A stretch of DNA of 64,000 nt, from contig NW_020289988.1 of assembly GCF_003144245.1 (NCBI RefSeq), positions 310,001 through 374,000 on the forward strand, read 5' to 3'. The stretch comes from Jaminaea rosea. Lineage: Eukaryota; Basidiomycota; Exobasidiomycetes; Microstromatales. Every line of letters starts with the position of its first letter. Position 1 is the stretch's first letter. Below, in pieces: positions 32,651-43,700 of this stretch. The notes beneath the pieces were generated by a model that worked only from the letters and a program-made list of their open reading frames with translations, was not told the DNA's origin and ran no database searches. The position numbers and the translations under genes are program-made.

Positions 32651-33385
32651 GCGAGCGGCAGCGACGAGGGAATGTCAAGGGGGAAAGGTTGGGCTGCTCT
32701 GCTATCAAAAGGGCGACGCAGCGGACGATGAGCAGGGGGTTGGGGAAAGTGCAGTGAGGCGAGGATGCTGCGCGACGAGGATGCTGCGCGGTGAGATGCG
32801 ATGATGAGAACGAGGAGCTGTGATGCGCTCGCGCGGTGATGATAGCCTTCGAGGAGGCGCAGGAGGGGGCAGGAAGGGGTGGCAAGCGTGCGTCTGCGCA
32901 CTCGTCGTCTTGCTGCCCAGTCTATGGGAGCTGAGTGGGGTTACGATGCTTCGTCGAGCGTGTGCCGGGCGTAGGGAGGAGAGGAGGTGGTAATGGGTGC
33001 GTGGTAGTGGTCGTGGTTGGTGAGGATGGGGAATCTGACAGGATTGAGCCCTCTGTGAACTTGGCGTCGTCGTCGTCGGCACCTGGAGCGAGCGAGCGAG
33101 CGAGGCCTGACTGCCGCTCCTGCTGCTGCTGCTGCTGCTGCTGCCGCTGCTGCTGCTGCGACGCTGTGGGCCTGGCTCGCCGAAAGAGCGGAGACACGGC
33201 AGCCACTCACGCCCGCACTAGCCAGCGGCCAACGCAGCTCACTCACCCACAACGTGGTCGTCGAGCGGGGCGGTCGCCGCCGCACTGAAACCCACACCAA
33301 CCCAACACACCAGTCGCTCCGCCGCGCTAGTCCGAGTCGTCATTTCACAAAACGCTCCATTGCTCGCCCATCGCAACTCGATGTC
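32651..33385. promoter_or_regulatory. Divergent region between the Bni4-like gene and the desaturase
   Basis: About 735 bases hold both promoters and leaders. A GAGC tetranucleotide run (about 33086-33102) and a CTG-rich tract (33120-33159) lie in the middle. On the desaturase side, an ATG at 33381 opens a six-codon frame (ATG TCA TGG CAT CGT CGG TAG) that overlaps the proposed start at 33386 out of frame. Confidence 0.5.
33120..33159. repeat. CTG triplet repeat tract
   Basis: Roughly thirteen CTG triplets with one CCG interruption, in the divergent region upstream of the sphingolipid desaturase gene, directly after a (GAGC)n run. Confidence 0.9.
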
Positions 33386-35258
33386 ATGGCATCGTCGGTA
33401 GAGCAAGCAAGTCCTACACAGGCACGCAACGAACTCGACACAGCCCTCAATGCGGGCAGCCAGAGTTCCTCCTCGCCATCCTCGTCGTCGTCGCCGCCGC
33501 CGCCGCCGTCGCCGCCGCGCAAGCAGCTGACGCGCTCTCAGTTGGCTCGCAGAATCGCCAAAGGCGAGACGCTCGTACTGCGGGGCAGGACCATATACAA
33601 GCTCGACTCATGGATCAAGCGTCACCCAGGCGGAGAGCTTGCCATACTCCACTTCGTTGGTCGAGATGCTTCGGATGAGATTGAAGTGTACCACTCGCAG
33701 GCCACCCTCGACCGAATGCGCGTCTTCGCTGTAGCCACGCTGGCTGAGGATGACTGGTTGGGGCCAAAGAGGAAGTCAGATGGAGCGAGGACTGGATACC
33801 GCCCATTGATTCCGCCTATTCAGCTGGGATACCGTAATGGCAGGCTGGATCATCCTGATGCGCACGAGGATCTGTGGAGAAGGAAGCGTCGCAGCGACCA
33901 TGGCGGGGGCGATGCCGAGCGCTCCCGCTCATTGAGTCCGTCAACTGCTTCAGATTCTGGCTACGAGTCAGCAGGACCATCATGGGACAAAGACGCAGAG
34001 AGACCGCAGACGTTTCCCCTGCCGCTCAGCTTGCTCGAGCCACCTCCCGACCCCGATGGAATGGACCCCGCCAAGGAGCGTGAAATCTCCATCGCCTTCA
34101 AGCAGCTACACGAAGAGGTCAAAGCCTCGGGCCTCTATACGCTCAGACCGGCCGGCTACATGCGTGAATGCTCTCGCTACCTCGGACTGGCCCTCACCTC
34201 GTACCTCTTCTGGCATTATGCCAACGGCCGAACCTCCTTCTTCCTCGCATCTTCCTTCTTCCTGGGCCTCTTCTGGCACCAGCTCACATTCACCGCCCAT
34301 GATGCTGGACATTCGGGCATCACGCACAATCACACCCTCGATCGCCTGATCGGGTCTGTCATTGCTGATTTGATTGGGGGGCTGTCGCTGGGCTGGTGGT
34401 GCGACAATCACGATGTGCATCACTTGGTCACCAACCACCCAGATCATGACCCGGACATTCAGCACATGCCCTTCTTTGCCATCAGCCCGCGTTTCGTTAA
34501 GGAGAATGAGGACGGACCTGCCACGCTCGGCCTCTGGTCATCCTACTACCGGAGGGTGCTCACCTTTGACGCCCCCGCTCGTCTCTTCCTCAAAGCGCAG
34601 CACCACCTCTACTACGTCGTGATGAGCCTGGGGCGATTCAACCTCTACGCAAACAGCTACGGCTTCCTCACCCTCAAGGCAAAGCGCGATCGCTGGTTCT
34701 ACGTCGAGACGATCTTTCTTGCCATCTTCTGGAGCTGGTACGGGGCACTGCTGGCCAGCTGCCCTACGTGGGGAGTGAGGATCGGCTACCTTCTCATCTC
34801 GCACATTGTCACGAGTCCTCTGCATGTCCAGGTGAGCAGGCGAGCGCAGCAACGCTACCATTCCATCTCACCAATGTCCCCTGCCCCTTCGCCCACAGAT
34901 CGTCCTCTCGCACTTCGCGCAGTCGTCCCACGACATGGGGTTGAGCGAGTCCTTCGCCTCCCGCCAAGTCCGCACCACAATGGACGTACAATGTGCCCCG
35001 TACCTCGACTTCCTACACGGCGGCCTGCACATGCAAGTATCTCACCACCTCTTCCCTCGTCTACCGCGTCACAACCTGCGCGAATGTCGCGATCGCTTTG
35101 TGAAGCCATTCGCAGACAAGTGGGGGCTTGGCTACCAGGAGTACACCTTTACAAAGGGGAATGGGCGAGTGCTCAAGGTGCTCAAGGACGTGGCTGATCA
35201 GGTTCGGGTGCTTGGTGAAGTCGCAGGGGCGCAGGCGAGAGGCGAGATCGAGCATTGA
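33386..35258 (+). CDS. Delta-8 sphingolipid (fatty acid) desaturase with cytochrome b5 domain
   Basis: Two exons, 33386-34831 and 34899-35258, joined across a 67-base GTGAGC...CACAG intron, give 601 residues. A front-end desaturase with fused N-terminal cytochrome b5: haem-binding HPGG lies in SWIKRHPGGELAILHFVGRD. The three histidine boxes are HDAGH (FTAHDAGHSGITHN), HDVHH (WWCDNHDVHHLVTNH) and the Gln-type QVSHH (HGGLHMQVSHHLFPRLPRHN). Hydrophobic pairs flank them, so it is an ER membrane enzyme. The family introduces the delta-8 double bond into the long-chain base of glucosylceramides. A Ser/Asp-rich linker of about 100 residues separates the b5 domain from the catalytic part. An in-frame ATG at 33254 would add 44 residues; the b5 domain does not need them. 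Confidence 0.9.
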
Positions 35259-36344
35259 ACAGTGTGTGTGTGCGCGCACGGAATACCATCACGACTGCTT
35301 GACGACGCCTGCAAACTCTTCTCTCGCTGGGGCGATCTCACGACAAGCCGCGGCCGGTCGGGAACGCCTCAACGCCATCTTGTGCGGAGCTTTGATCGTT
35401 TGTGCCTATCATTTAGACTCCGGCAGCTCACGATGGCTTTGAACCCTGGCGAGGGGCGGAGACACTCGCGCTTTACTAAGCCCCGCCAGCGTGGGTCGTG
35501 GCCTGGGTCTTGCATCTCTCGCCAGCTCATCGGTCCGAGTGACACGTCTCACGCGCACGCTACTTGATCGAACGACATCAGGTTAGCTCTGACACGATGG
35601 CTGGCGCGTGCGCGCCTCGCTCTTTCCGCGTGGCTGTCTACTTGCGGGGCAAAGTCAAGAAGCCGGGCCCGCGACGCCAAGCGTCACCAGATGAGCTGGC
35701 ATCACAAGCCCGGCGCGCCCCGGTCTTCTGGTCTCATTGACACGATGAGATGAGGGAAAAGAAAGGCCGACGTGACCCTGCTTTGCCTGCTCGGTCGCCC
35801 GCGCTCGCCTGGGCTGCCCTGCGCGCCGAGCTTTGACGACCGTCAAGCTTCATATGCGCTGCGCTGCGCACACACAAGCAAGGCTAAATTGGAGACGACG
35901 AGCCACGAGAAGTCGCAAAAGCAATGGCCGTCCGCTCCTGCCATCGGACGCCGTCATCGCGCGCGCCCGCTGCTGCAGGCCCCTCCGCGACCACCCACAC
36001 ACTCGCGAAGACGCAGACTGCAGACGCAAGACTAAGCCGCACGCCCGGATAGAATCGTAGACGACGACGCCTCCCTCTTCGCTCCTTTGCCTTGCTGAGT
36101 TGGCTTTTGCCTGCCGCACTCGCCCGCCCGCCTGCCCGCCCCGTTGCTTGTCCGTCCGCCTGCCTGCCTGCGCCCCCCTCATCGACCGAGCTCCGACTCA
36201 ATCGTCCACATGTCGTCGCTTAGCTGCCTCGCCTAGAGGCGCCTCTTCACACGCCGCTGGTCGAGGTCCAAGACAGAGAGTGGGACAGAGCGCAGACAAG
36301 AGAGATGCGCCCGGCCGCGCTTGCCGTCTTGAGAGAGTCCAGTC

Positions 36345-36369
36345 TTCCTCCTCCTCCTCCTCCTCCTCC
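36345..36369. repeat. (TCC)8 tract
   Basis: Eight TCC/CTC triplets in a row in the upstream region of CYC8. Confidence 0.9.
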
Positions 36370-36744
36370 CCTTCCACGTCCCCGCGCGCATCCACTCTCG
36401 TCCTCATCATCACGACCAGCATCGCGATCAACTTAACACCGCCGCAAAAAAATCGTCTACCGCTTCATCGGCACCACTCTCCTTATCGTCCTTCCGACAA
36501 TCTTGCGACCTCATCGCGCGCCGTCACTTCCGTGTCCGCGCTTCGCTCGCCCTCCCCCATTCATCCGGCCAGGCGCACGCTACTCATCGTCTCGCCTCGA
36601 CTCGCCCCGCCCTCGGGATAACAGATTGATTGGAAGGAGTTCTTTGCTCCTGCGTCGCCGTCGCTCTCGCTCGCCTCGCGGTAATATCGTCCCGGGTCTC
36701 CCAGCTTGATTGGGTGCTGCGCCGCAACTCCATCAAAGACCGCT

Positions 36745-36777
<33 letters not shown>
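36745..36777. repeat. (GCC)11 tract
   Basis: Eleven perfect GCC triplets about 220 bases upstream of the CYC8 ATG. If transcribed it could form a stable GC-rich leader structure. Confidence 0.9.
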
Positions 36778-36997
36778 TGCCCTGCCTTCTCTCATTGGCG
36801 TTGGAACGTCAGGAACCATTTGCTGCGCTTGCTGCCTCATATCATCGCCATCACAGCACTCGATAGTCATCAGTCTTCTCGCCGACCCCCCGCTTTTGCC
36901 GCCGCATTCGCCGCGCACACGCACCAGGCACCAGCCACCCAGCGGCTTTCTCTTCTTCGCCTCTTTCTCGTAACGTGAGGAGCGAGCTTTGATCGCG

Positions 36998-39900
36998 ATG
37001 CCGCCAGCACCTCCCCCTCCTCCGCAACATATGCAGCACGGACCTCCCCCACCCGGCTCGTATCCTCCTATGCACGCCCCTCACCATGCCTACGGTCAGC
37101 AGACGTCGCCCATGCCGCCTCATCCACAGGCGCACCCGCATCATCCAATGGCCCCGCCACCTCCAGGCCCCATCCAGAATGGCATGCGAGCCAATGGCTC
37201 TGCCCGTCAAGTCTCTGGGCCACAAGAGAGGAGGGAGCGTGAAGCAGCAGCCGCAGCCGCGCAGCATCGTGAGCATCAAGCACAGGCAGCCGAAGCTCAG
37301 GCGCAAGCACAAGCTCAGGCGCAAGCACAAGCAGCTGCTGCCGCAGGAGGCGTCCCTGCTGGTCGAGGTGGATCTTCCCATGGTCCTCCCGACATGCAAC
37401 AGCCAGTCACCACGCTTCAGAAGCTGGCCCACGCTAATGAGTCGGCGTGGATTGCCATCGGTGAGTTGTTGCGACGACAGATTAGATGTGAGAGAGACCG
37501 AGGCATCGCGTTGTACTGACTCGCTTGACCCTCGACCCTACCGTTATCGCTATCAGGATCCGCCGCCGAGGCTATGGAAGACTCGGAGCGAGCTATTGCC
37601 GCATACGAGTGCGCGCTGCGACACAATCCTTACTCTGTACCTGCTATCAGCGCTATTGCTGGAGTGCACCGTGGCATGGATCGCTTTGCCAAGGCAGTAG
37701 AGTACTTTCAGCGCGTGCTCAACGTCTTGCCAGAGAGCGGGGAGACGTGGGGAGCAATGGGCCACTGCTACTTGATGATGGACGACCTTCAAAAGGCCTA
37801 TACCGCTTACCAACAAGCTCTGTACCACCTGCAGAATCCCAAAGAGCCAAAGCTGTGGTACGGCATTGGCATCCTCTACGACCGCTACGGCTCCCTCGAG
37901 CACGCCGAAGAGGCCTTTGCTAGTGTCGTCAGAATGGACCCCAACTACGAAAAGGCAAACGAGATCTACTTCCGATTGGGCATCATCTATAAGCAGCAAA
38001 ACAAATTCGAGTCGAGTCTCGAGTGCTTCCGCTACATTCTTGCGCACCCACCCAGGCCACTCACCGAGATTGACATCTGGTTCCAGATTGGTCACGTCCA
38101 CGAGCAGCAGGGTAGCCTCGCTCAAGCAAAGGAGGCCTACGAGCGCGTGCTCTCTGACAACCCTGCGCACGCCAAGGTTCTACAGCAGCTCGGATGGCTC
38201 TACCACCAGCAGACTCCCTTCCAGAATCACGAGCGAGCTATTCACCTCCTCACCAAGAGTCTCGAGTCAGACCCCAATGACTCGCAAGGCTGGTATCTCC
38301 TTGGACGCGCTTACATGGCCAGTCAGAACTACAACAAGGCGTACGAGGCGTACCAGCAGGCAGTGTATCGCGATGGGAAGAATCCGACCTTCTGGTGCTC
38401 CATCGGTGTCCTCTACTACCAGATCAACCAGTACCGCGACGCCCTCGATGCCTACTCGCGCGCCATCCGCCTCAATCCGTACATCTCCGAAGTGTGGTTT
38501 GATTTGGGAAGTCTCTATGAGTCGTGCAACAACCAGATCTCAGACGCCATCGACGCCTATGCTCGAGCGTTGGAGCTTGACCCGCACAACGACAACATCC
38601 AGCAGCGCCTCGTGCTCCTTCGCAATGCCGAAGCCAATGGCGAGCAAGTGTCATCTGCTCCCACGCCTCAAGATGTGCACCCGACGGCGTATGCCAACAG
38701 CGGCGGTGGACCTGCCGGCCCTCCCTCCCAGCTCGGCGGAGGCCCTGCTCCCGGTCAGTACGGCATGGGTGGCCCACCTGGCGGCATGCCGGGTGGCCCG
38801 CCTCTTCCCCCTGGCGCTACTCATTCGCCTCCTCCTGGTGCACGGGAGCTGCCCGGCCCTGGTGGAATGGACAGGGAGCGAGAGATGCAGCATCGCGGTC
38901 CTCCCCCCGCAATTCCCAACATTGACGATCGCGGCATCCGAGGCCCATCACAGACGCCCTTTGCACCGATGGAGGCCCCACCGATGGGTGGACCAGGCAG
39001 TGCTAGAGCTTCCCCGACGCTCGCAAGCAGGCCGCCGTACCCTCCCCACCCGAGGAGCTCGCCTCGAGGCCCGCACACGCCGTCTTACCCAGAGCACCCG
39101 CCTCGCGGTATGGACCAGTATGGACGCCCGGTGGAAGCGGGAGACTGGCGTGGCGCTGGAGGACCTCCCCCACCTCTTCGCGCTGGACCGCCTCCTATGG
39201 ACGAGCGATACGACTCGAGGGACAGTGGACCCGTCCCACCTGGCAGCTACGGGAACGGTGGAGGCGGCATGCCCTACGACCCGCTAGACCGCTCTCGCCC
39301 TGCACGACGCTCAGACGGCAGTGTGATCAGTGAGCGTGATGGACCTCTGCCGCCTCCGCCTCAGCAGCAGGCTCAGCAACCACCGCCCGCTCACGTCGAA
39401 GCAGCAGTCAAGAGCAGCGGAGGTGCAGGGAAGAAGGGCGGCGCGGCAACTGCAGGACGCAAGTCCGGTGCTGGTGGTAAGGAAAGCGGGAATGCTTCTC
39501 CTGCTGCGAGGTCGCGCAAGGCTGGTGGTGCGCTCGACAACTCGCGTGCCGCATCTCCGCTCATCGGCCGTAAGAGTGCGGCTGGTACGTCTAGTGGGCC
39601 ATCGAAGGCGGGTACCGCACCTGGGACGCCTCTGCGATCCAATGACGAGGAGAAGGAGGCAGCAGTGGCCGCCAAAGCCAACGCGTCTTCATCGTCTTCT
39701 ATGCCTCCCTCCCGCAAGATTGACGAGGACTATGACGAGGGAGCTGCGGACGCCCTACTCGGCCTCGCAAGTGCAGCTTCCGCCTCCGCAGCTATGCCTC
39801 CCCGTCCTACGCAAGCTGCAGCCTCAGCGCCACCGCCAGCTGCTGCTACTCCAGCGCCATCCACGAATGCGAATGGGGCTACTGGGAGCGCAAGCAATGC

Positions 39901-40567
39901 GATGGATGAGGACACTCCGTCTCGACCATCTCAGCCTCCGGGAGCATCCACAACCTCGCCCACAGGATCTCTACTGGGCAAGCGACCGGCTTCGCCCCGT
40001 GATGCTGACAAGGCGTCAAAGAGTGGAACGCCTGCTCCCGCCACTGATGGTGCTGATGGAGCTGCAACTGAAGCGAAGCAGAAGGCAGACGCAGAGATGA
40101 CAGGAGAGGATGAGCAGCCTTTGGCGAAGAAGGCGAGGACGGGATCAGCTGAGGCAGCTGCGGATAAGGAGAGTGAGGCGCCCGCGGCGGCGTCGGCAGC
40201 AGCTGACAGTGCGGTCGCCGAGCCAAAGGAGAAGGAGAATGAGACAGCGGGAGCGCCCGCGCCGGCACCAGCGGTCGAGGAGACGATGAAGGAGGGCGCT
40301 GCCGCAAAAGCAGACGATGCCACCGCAGCGGCAGCGCAGCCAGATCAGCCTGCCGCGGCTGCGGTCGCGGATAAGCAGGAGGAGAAGTCGGCCAATGCTC
40401 CCTCCACCGCCCCCACTGATGCAGCAAAGGAGGAAGGCGAGGTGGAGGGTGAGGAAGGTGAAGTAAAGGCAGACGGAGCAGACGCGGCGGAGAAGAAGGA
40501 CGAGCCAGCGGATGGTGCAGCGGAGGCGAAGAAGGAGGGGGAGGCGCCCGCTGCAGGGGCCAAGTAG
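36998..40567 (+). CDS. CYC8: General transcriptional co-repressor Cyc8/Ssn6, TPR protein
   Basis: Two exons, 36998-37460 and 37557-40567, give 1,157 residues. With Tup1, Cyc8 forms a nuclear co-repressor recruited by many DNA-binding factors. A Pro/His- and Gln/Ala-rich N-terminus precedes about ten tetratricopeptide repeats spanning roughly residues 145-510, e.g. SERAIAAYECALRHNPYSVP, AVEYFQRVLNVLPESGETWG, HAEEAFASVVRMDPNYEKA, SLAQAKEAYERVLSDNPAHA and DAIDAYARALELDPHNDN. The intron splits the start of the first TPR (AWIAIG|SAAEAMEDSERAI). The remaining half is Pro/Gly-rich, then Ala/Glu/Lys-rich and probably disordered. A tandem AQAQAQ run is encoded by GCGCAAGCACAAGCTCAG units. Annotation is firm. 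Confidence 0.93.
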
Positions 40568-40743
40568 AGATGCGGAGGTGGATACTGGTGACCTGAACTC
40601 TCATCTTGTACATCTTTGCTCCCGTTCTCCTTGCACCCTCATCCTTCTCTTTCAGATCGCGAAGAACAATTCAAAAGACGTCCTGCGCACAATGTAGGCA
40701 GATGCGAGTCCTGATTGTAAGCTGGCAACACGCTCGAAACCTC

Positions 40744-43700
40744 CTACATCCCTCCACCCCATCTCGACCTCCTCGCGTTGATCTCTCGTACAATTTCAGC
40801 CGCCTGCCGCGTATCTTCCGCTTCAAGATCAAAGCGCTTCTGTTGTCTTCCCACGCTTCCTGTCCCACCGCTTCCACCGCTCTTCAACGCCACCGTGAGC
40901 TTGAAGTGAGTGCTACCTGCTGGGAGTGGGTGATGGCTCGTGGAAGGAGAGAGGGCTCCTGCTGCGTCATCACCGCCGGCTGTAGTGGCGCTGACGTCAC
41001 CGCCCTCAGAACGGGCAGCCACGGCCGCAGCGGCTGCACTGCTCAAACGACAGCCTGCAACATCACCTACGCTGAAGCTGGCCGCGGCGTGCGACGAAGA
41101 GGTCCCACCGCCGAAGAGAAGCCTTCCGCCGTACCCCGATCCGTCACCGGCATTACTTGCCGCGTCAGTGGGGATGAGGTGAATCCAATCCCCATCAATG
41201 GTAAGTGTCCGCTCGTGCTGTTGATTGTGGTGGTGATGCGAGGTGGAGTGGCCATGCGTCGTGGTTCCGCCGGCGTGGTGCAGCAGCCGTGAAGAAGCCC
41301 CACTAGGTAGTGCATTACGACCACGCGCGAACATGGGGGGCAAGCGACGGGAGACGGTCCAAGAGCGGTAGTAGTTGCTCCCTGACCCGGCAAGTAGGAG
41401 GTGCGCCAGGTTGGCTGAGGACATGCCTGTTGCCGTGCTGCTGCTGGAGAGTGTACTGCCGGACGCAGAGGGTCCCAGTCCTCCTCCCGCGCCGGCACCG
41501 CGAGGCGTACCACTCCCCTTGCTCGTCAAGCGGCCATCTCGACTCAATTCCCCCCCCGCAACGAGCCCGCTACTTCCCAGCGTCCCGCTGCCTGCCCCTT
41601 GCTCGCCTCCTCCGGCAATACTGCCGCCTAGGATGGGATTACGGAAGATGCTCGCGTTGGGGTTGGTCGACTGACTAGCCAAAGCCGCAAGCCCGCCCTG
41701 CGCGCCCAAGCTTGCCCTCCTCACCAGAACCAGGTCGTGACTACCCTGCAGGGACTCAACGGTCCTGTCGAGCGGCACAACGATGTTCTCTCCGGCACTC
41801 GCGTCTGGCCCTGCTGCCGTCACGCTCCCGCTCAAACCGCCGCCACCAGCGAGAGCAGCAGCGGCACTCTCCCTCGGCACGACCAAGGCCCACTCATCCG
41901 CTTTGCCCAGCTGTCTTCTCCTGCATACCAGCTCCAGCACATCGGCGAGGTACATGTCCTCTGGCACGCTGAGCGTCGTCTTGTATCGCACCTCGTCGTT
42001 GGGCGTAATGAGGATACGCAGGAAGATCGACGGAGCATTGCCGTAGTACGAGGGGCCGATGCCCCCGGCGGCGGAGCCGGGCCCAGTACTTCCTAGTGGC
42101 CCGCCGCCTGCGGCGAGGGAAGAGACAGTTGCGGAGGGCATAGCGGACGCGGAAGGGACGGCCGTGTTCGGCGAGCCGGGGAAGGCAGGCGCGTTGGGCG
42201 CTGTGCGACCTAAAGTGGCGCCACCGCCGGGAGGGGCGAGATTGTTGTTGTGTTGAGGAGCCAAAGAAGTTGGTGAGGTGAGTCCGCCACCTAGTCGGGC
42301 ACCGGGCGGAGCCAGCGTCGTGCCTGCGAGGGTAGCTGCGGCTGCCGTTGAGGGCTTGAGGGTGCGTGGATAAGCGGAGCCTGCCATGTTGGCTGGCACG
42401 CCTGCTGTTCCAGCGCCTGCCCCTACTGCAGCTGCGTTACCCGCTGTGCCTCCCGCCCCTGTACCTCCCACCACTCTCGTCGCCCGCCTGAGGATCGCGT
42501 CAAATGTCGCAGCATGTTGTCTGACCTGCTGCTGGCTTGCCTCGACGATCGCGAACTCGTCTCCTCCGAAGCGACCCACCGTCAACCCACGGTCCAGCGA
42601 CGGGTAGTCATCATCCACCTCCCCGTCCTCGACGATGCGCAAAACCCAGCCGATGGTGGACAGGACGATCTCCTGTGGACCTCCAGAGGTCGAGGCCTTG
42701 TCCTCGAGTCGCGGAGACCAGCCCGCCTCCCAGTAGCAGTAAAGCCCGTAACCGATTAGCTCCTCCATTGTTGCGTCCTTGCGCACCGACAGCGTAAGGC
42801 AGCGGGAAGAAGATTTTGAGCGCAGAGCACCATTCCCCGCCGTAGCACCATCTGAGCCACCCTTAGCCGCATCATCTCCTCCCTCAGACCACGGGAAGTA
42901 GACGTCCACACTTAGGCTCCCAGCAGCCCCACCTGCTGCGCTTCTCCCGGAGATACCAGCATAGAACTGGCTGAAGGGGTTCTCCGGCGCAGAGTTCTGG
43001 CGTTGTAGGAGAAGACTGAGGGCTGACGGCTTTGGCTGGGGAGACAGAGCTGCAGATGGCCGCTCGGGCGACATCGGTCCTATGCTACCTGTATTGCTCC
43101 CTCTTCGGTCGAGCGGCACGCTATTGGCAGCAGAGCGTGTGGCGACCTCGTGAGGCGAGAGAGAAAGAGAGCGAAACCAGGCGTTTTGTTGACGTTCTTG
43201 CTCCTCTGGGGATAATATGGGTGACGGTGCCCGGCCGTGTGAGGGACGACGAGACCGTGATCGCTGCTTGGATCGGGATGCTTTGCTACGCCCTGACCTC
43301 TTCGTGCCATGCCCATCCTCGTGACCATCATTCCGTGCTCTTGTGTCAATGCGTACCCTTGGGATGCGTGCAGGCCCGTCTGAAGCGGACTGGCTCGTCG
43401 AACCTGTACCGTCTTCTCCGCGCTGCTCACGAATAGCCTCGAGCTCGCTATCTTCCTCTTCGCCTTCTGCAATGATCGTCTCGCCGCTGTGCTCTTCGCG
43501 ACGGCCTAGCGGCGAAGGTGTCCTGCCTGGCACCGCTCCATCCGACATGCGCCTCGCAGAGTGGGGCAAGGAGCGCGCCCCTGCCTGGCTGCCGCTCGAG
43601 GCGCCAAGGATGGTCCAGGAGGGACGCCTTGCGGGCGGAGAGAGAGTTCGAGAGGATGATGCAGACGCCTCGACCCCAGAGGAACCCTCTAAGGGAAGCT

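Larger units (their letters stand above)
35259..36997. other. Long upstream region of CYC8, low complexity, with possible upstream ORFs
   Basis: About 1.74 kb between the desaturase stop and the CYC8 ATG, the longest gene-free stretch besides the tRNA region. From about 36080 on it is pyrimidine-rich with TCC and CCG runs, like a long 5' leader. If transcribed, it would carry upstream ATGs, for example 36210 (eight codons, ending TAG) and 36305 (about 44 codons through the TCC tract). Some leader introns are possible because GT...AG pairs are frequent. No protein gene or RNA gene was recognised in the left half. Confidence 0.45.

Noticed and set aside
33086-33159. GAGC and CTG tracts as a regulatory element or operator
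   Set aside because: They look like ordinary microsatellites of GC-rich fungal DNA; no binding-site pattern can be defended.
39330-40613. Long open frames inside CYC8 in other frames and on the other strand
   Set aside because: They are shadows of the GC-rich, low-complexity coding sequence and have no independent support.
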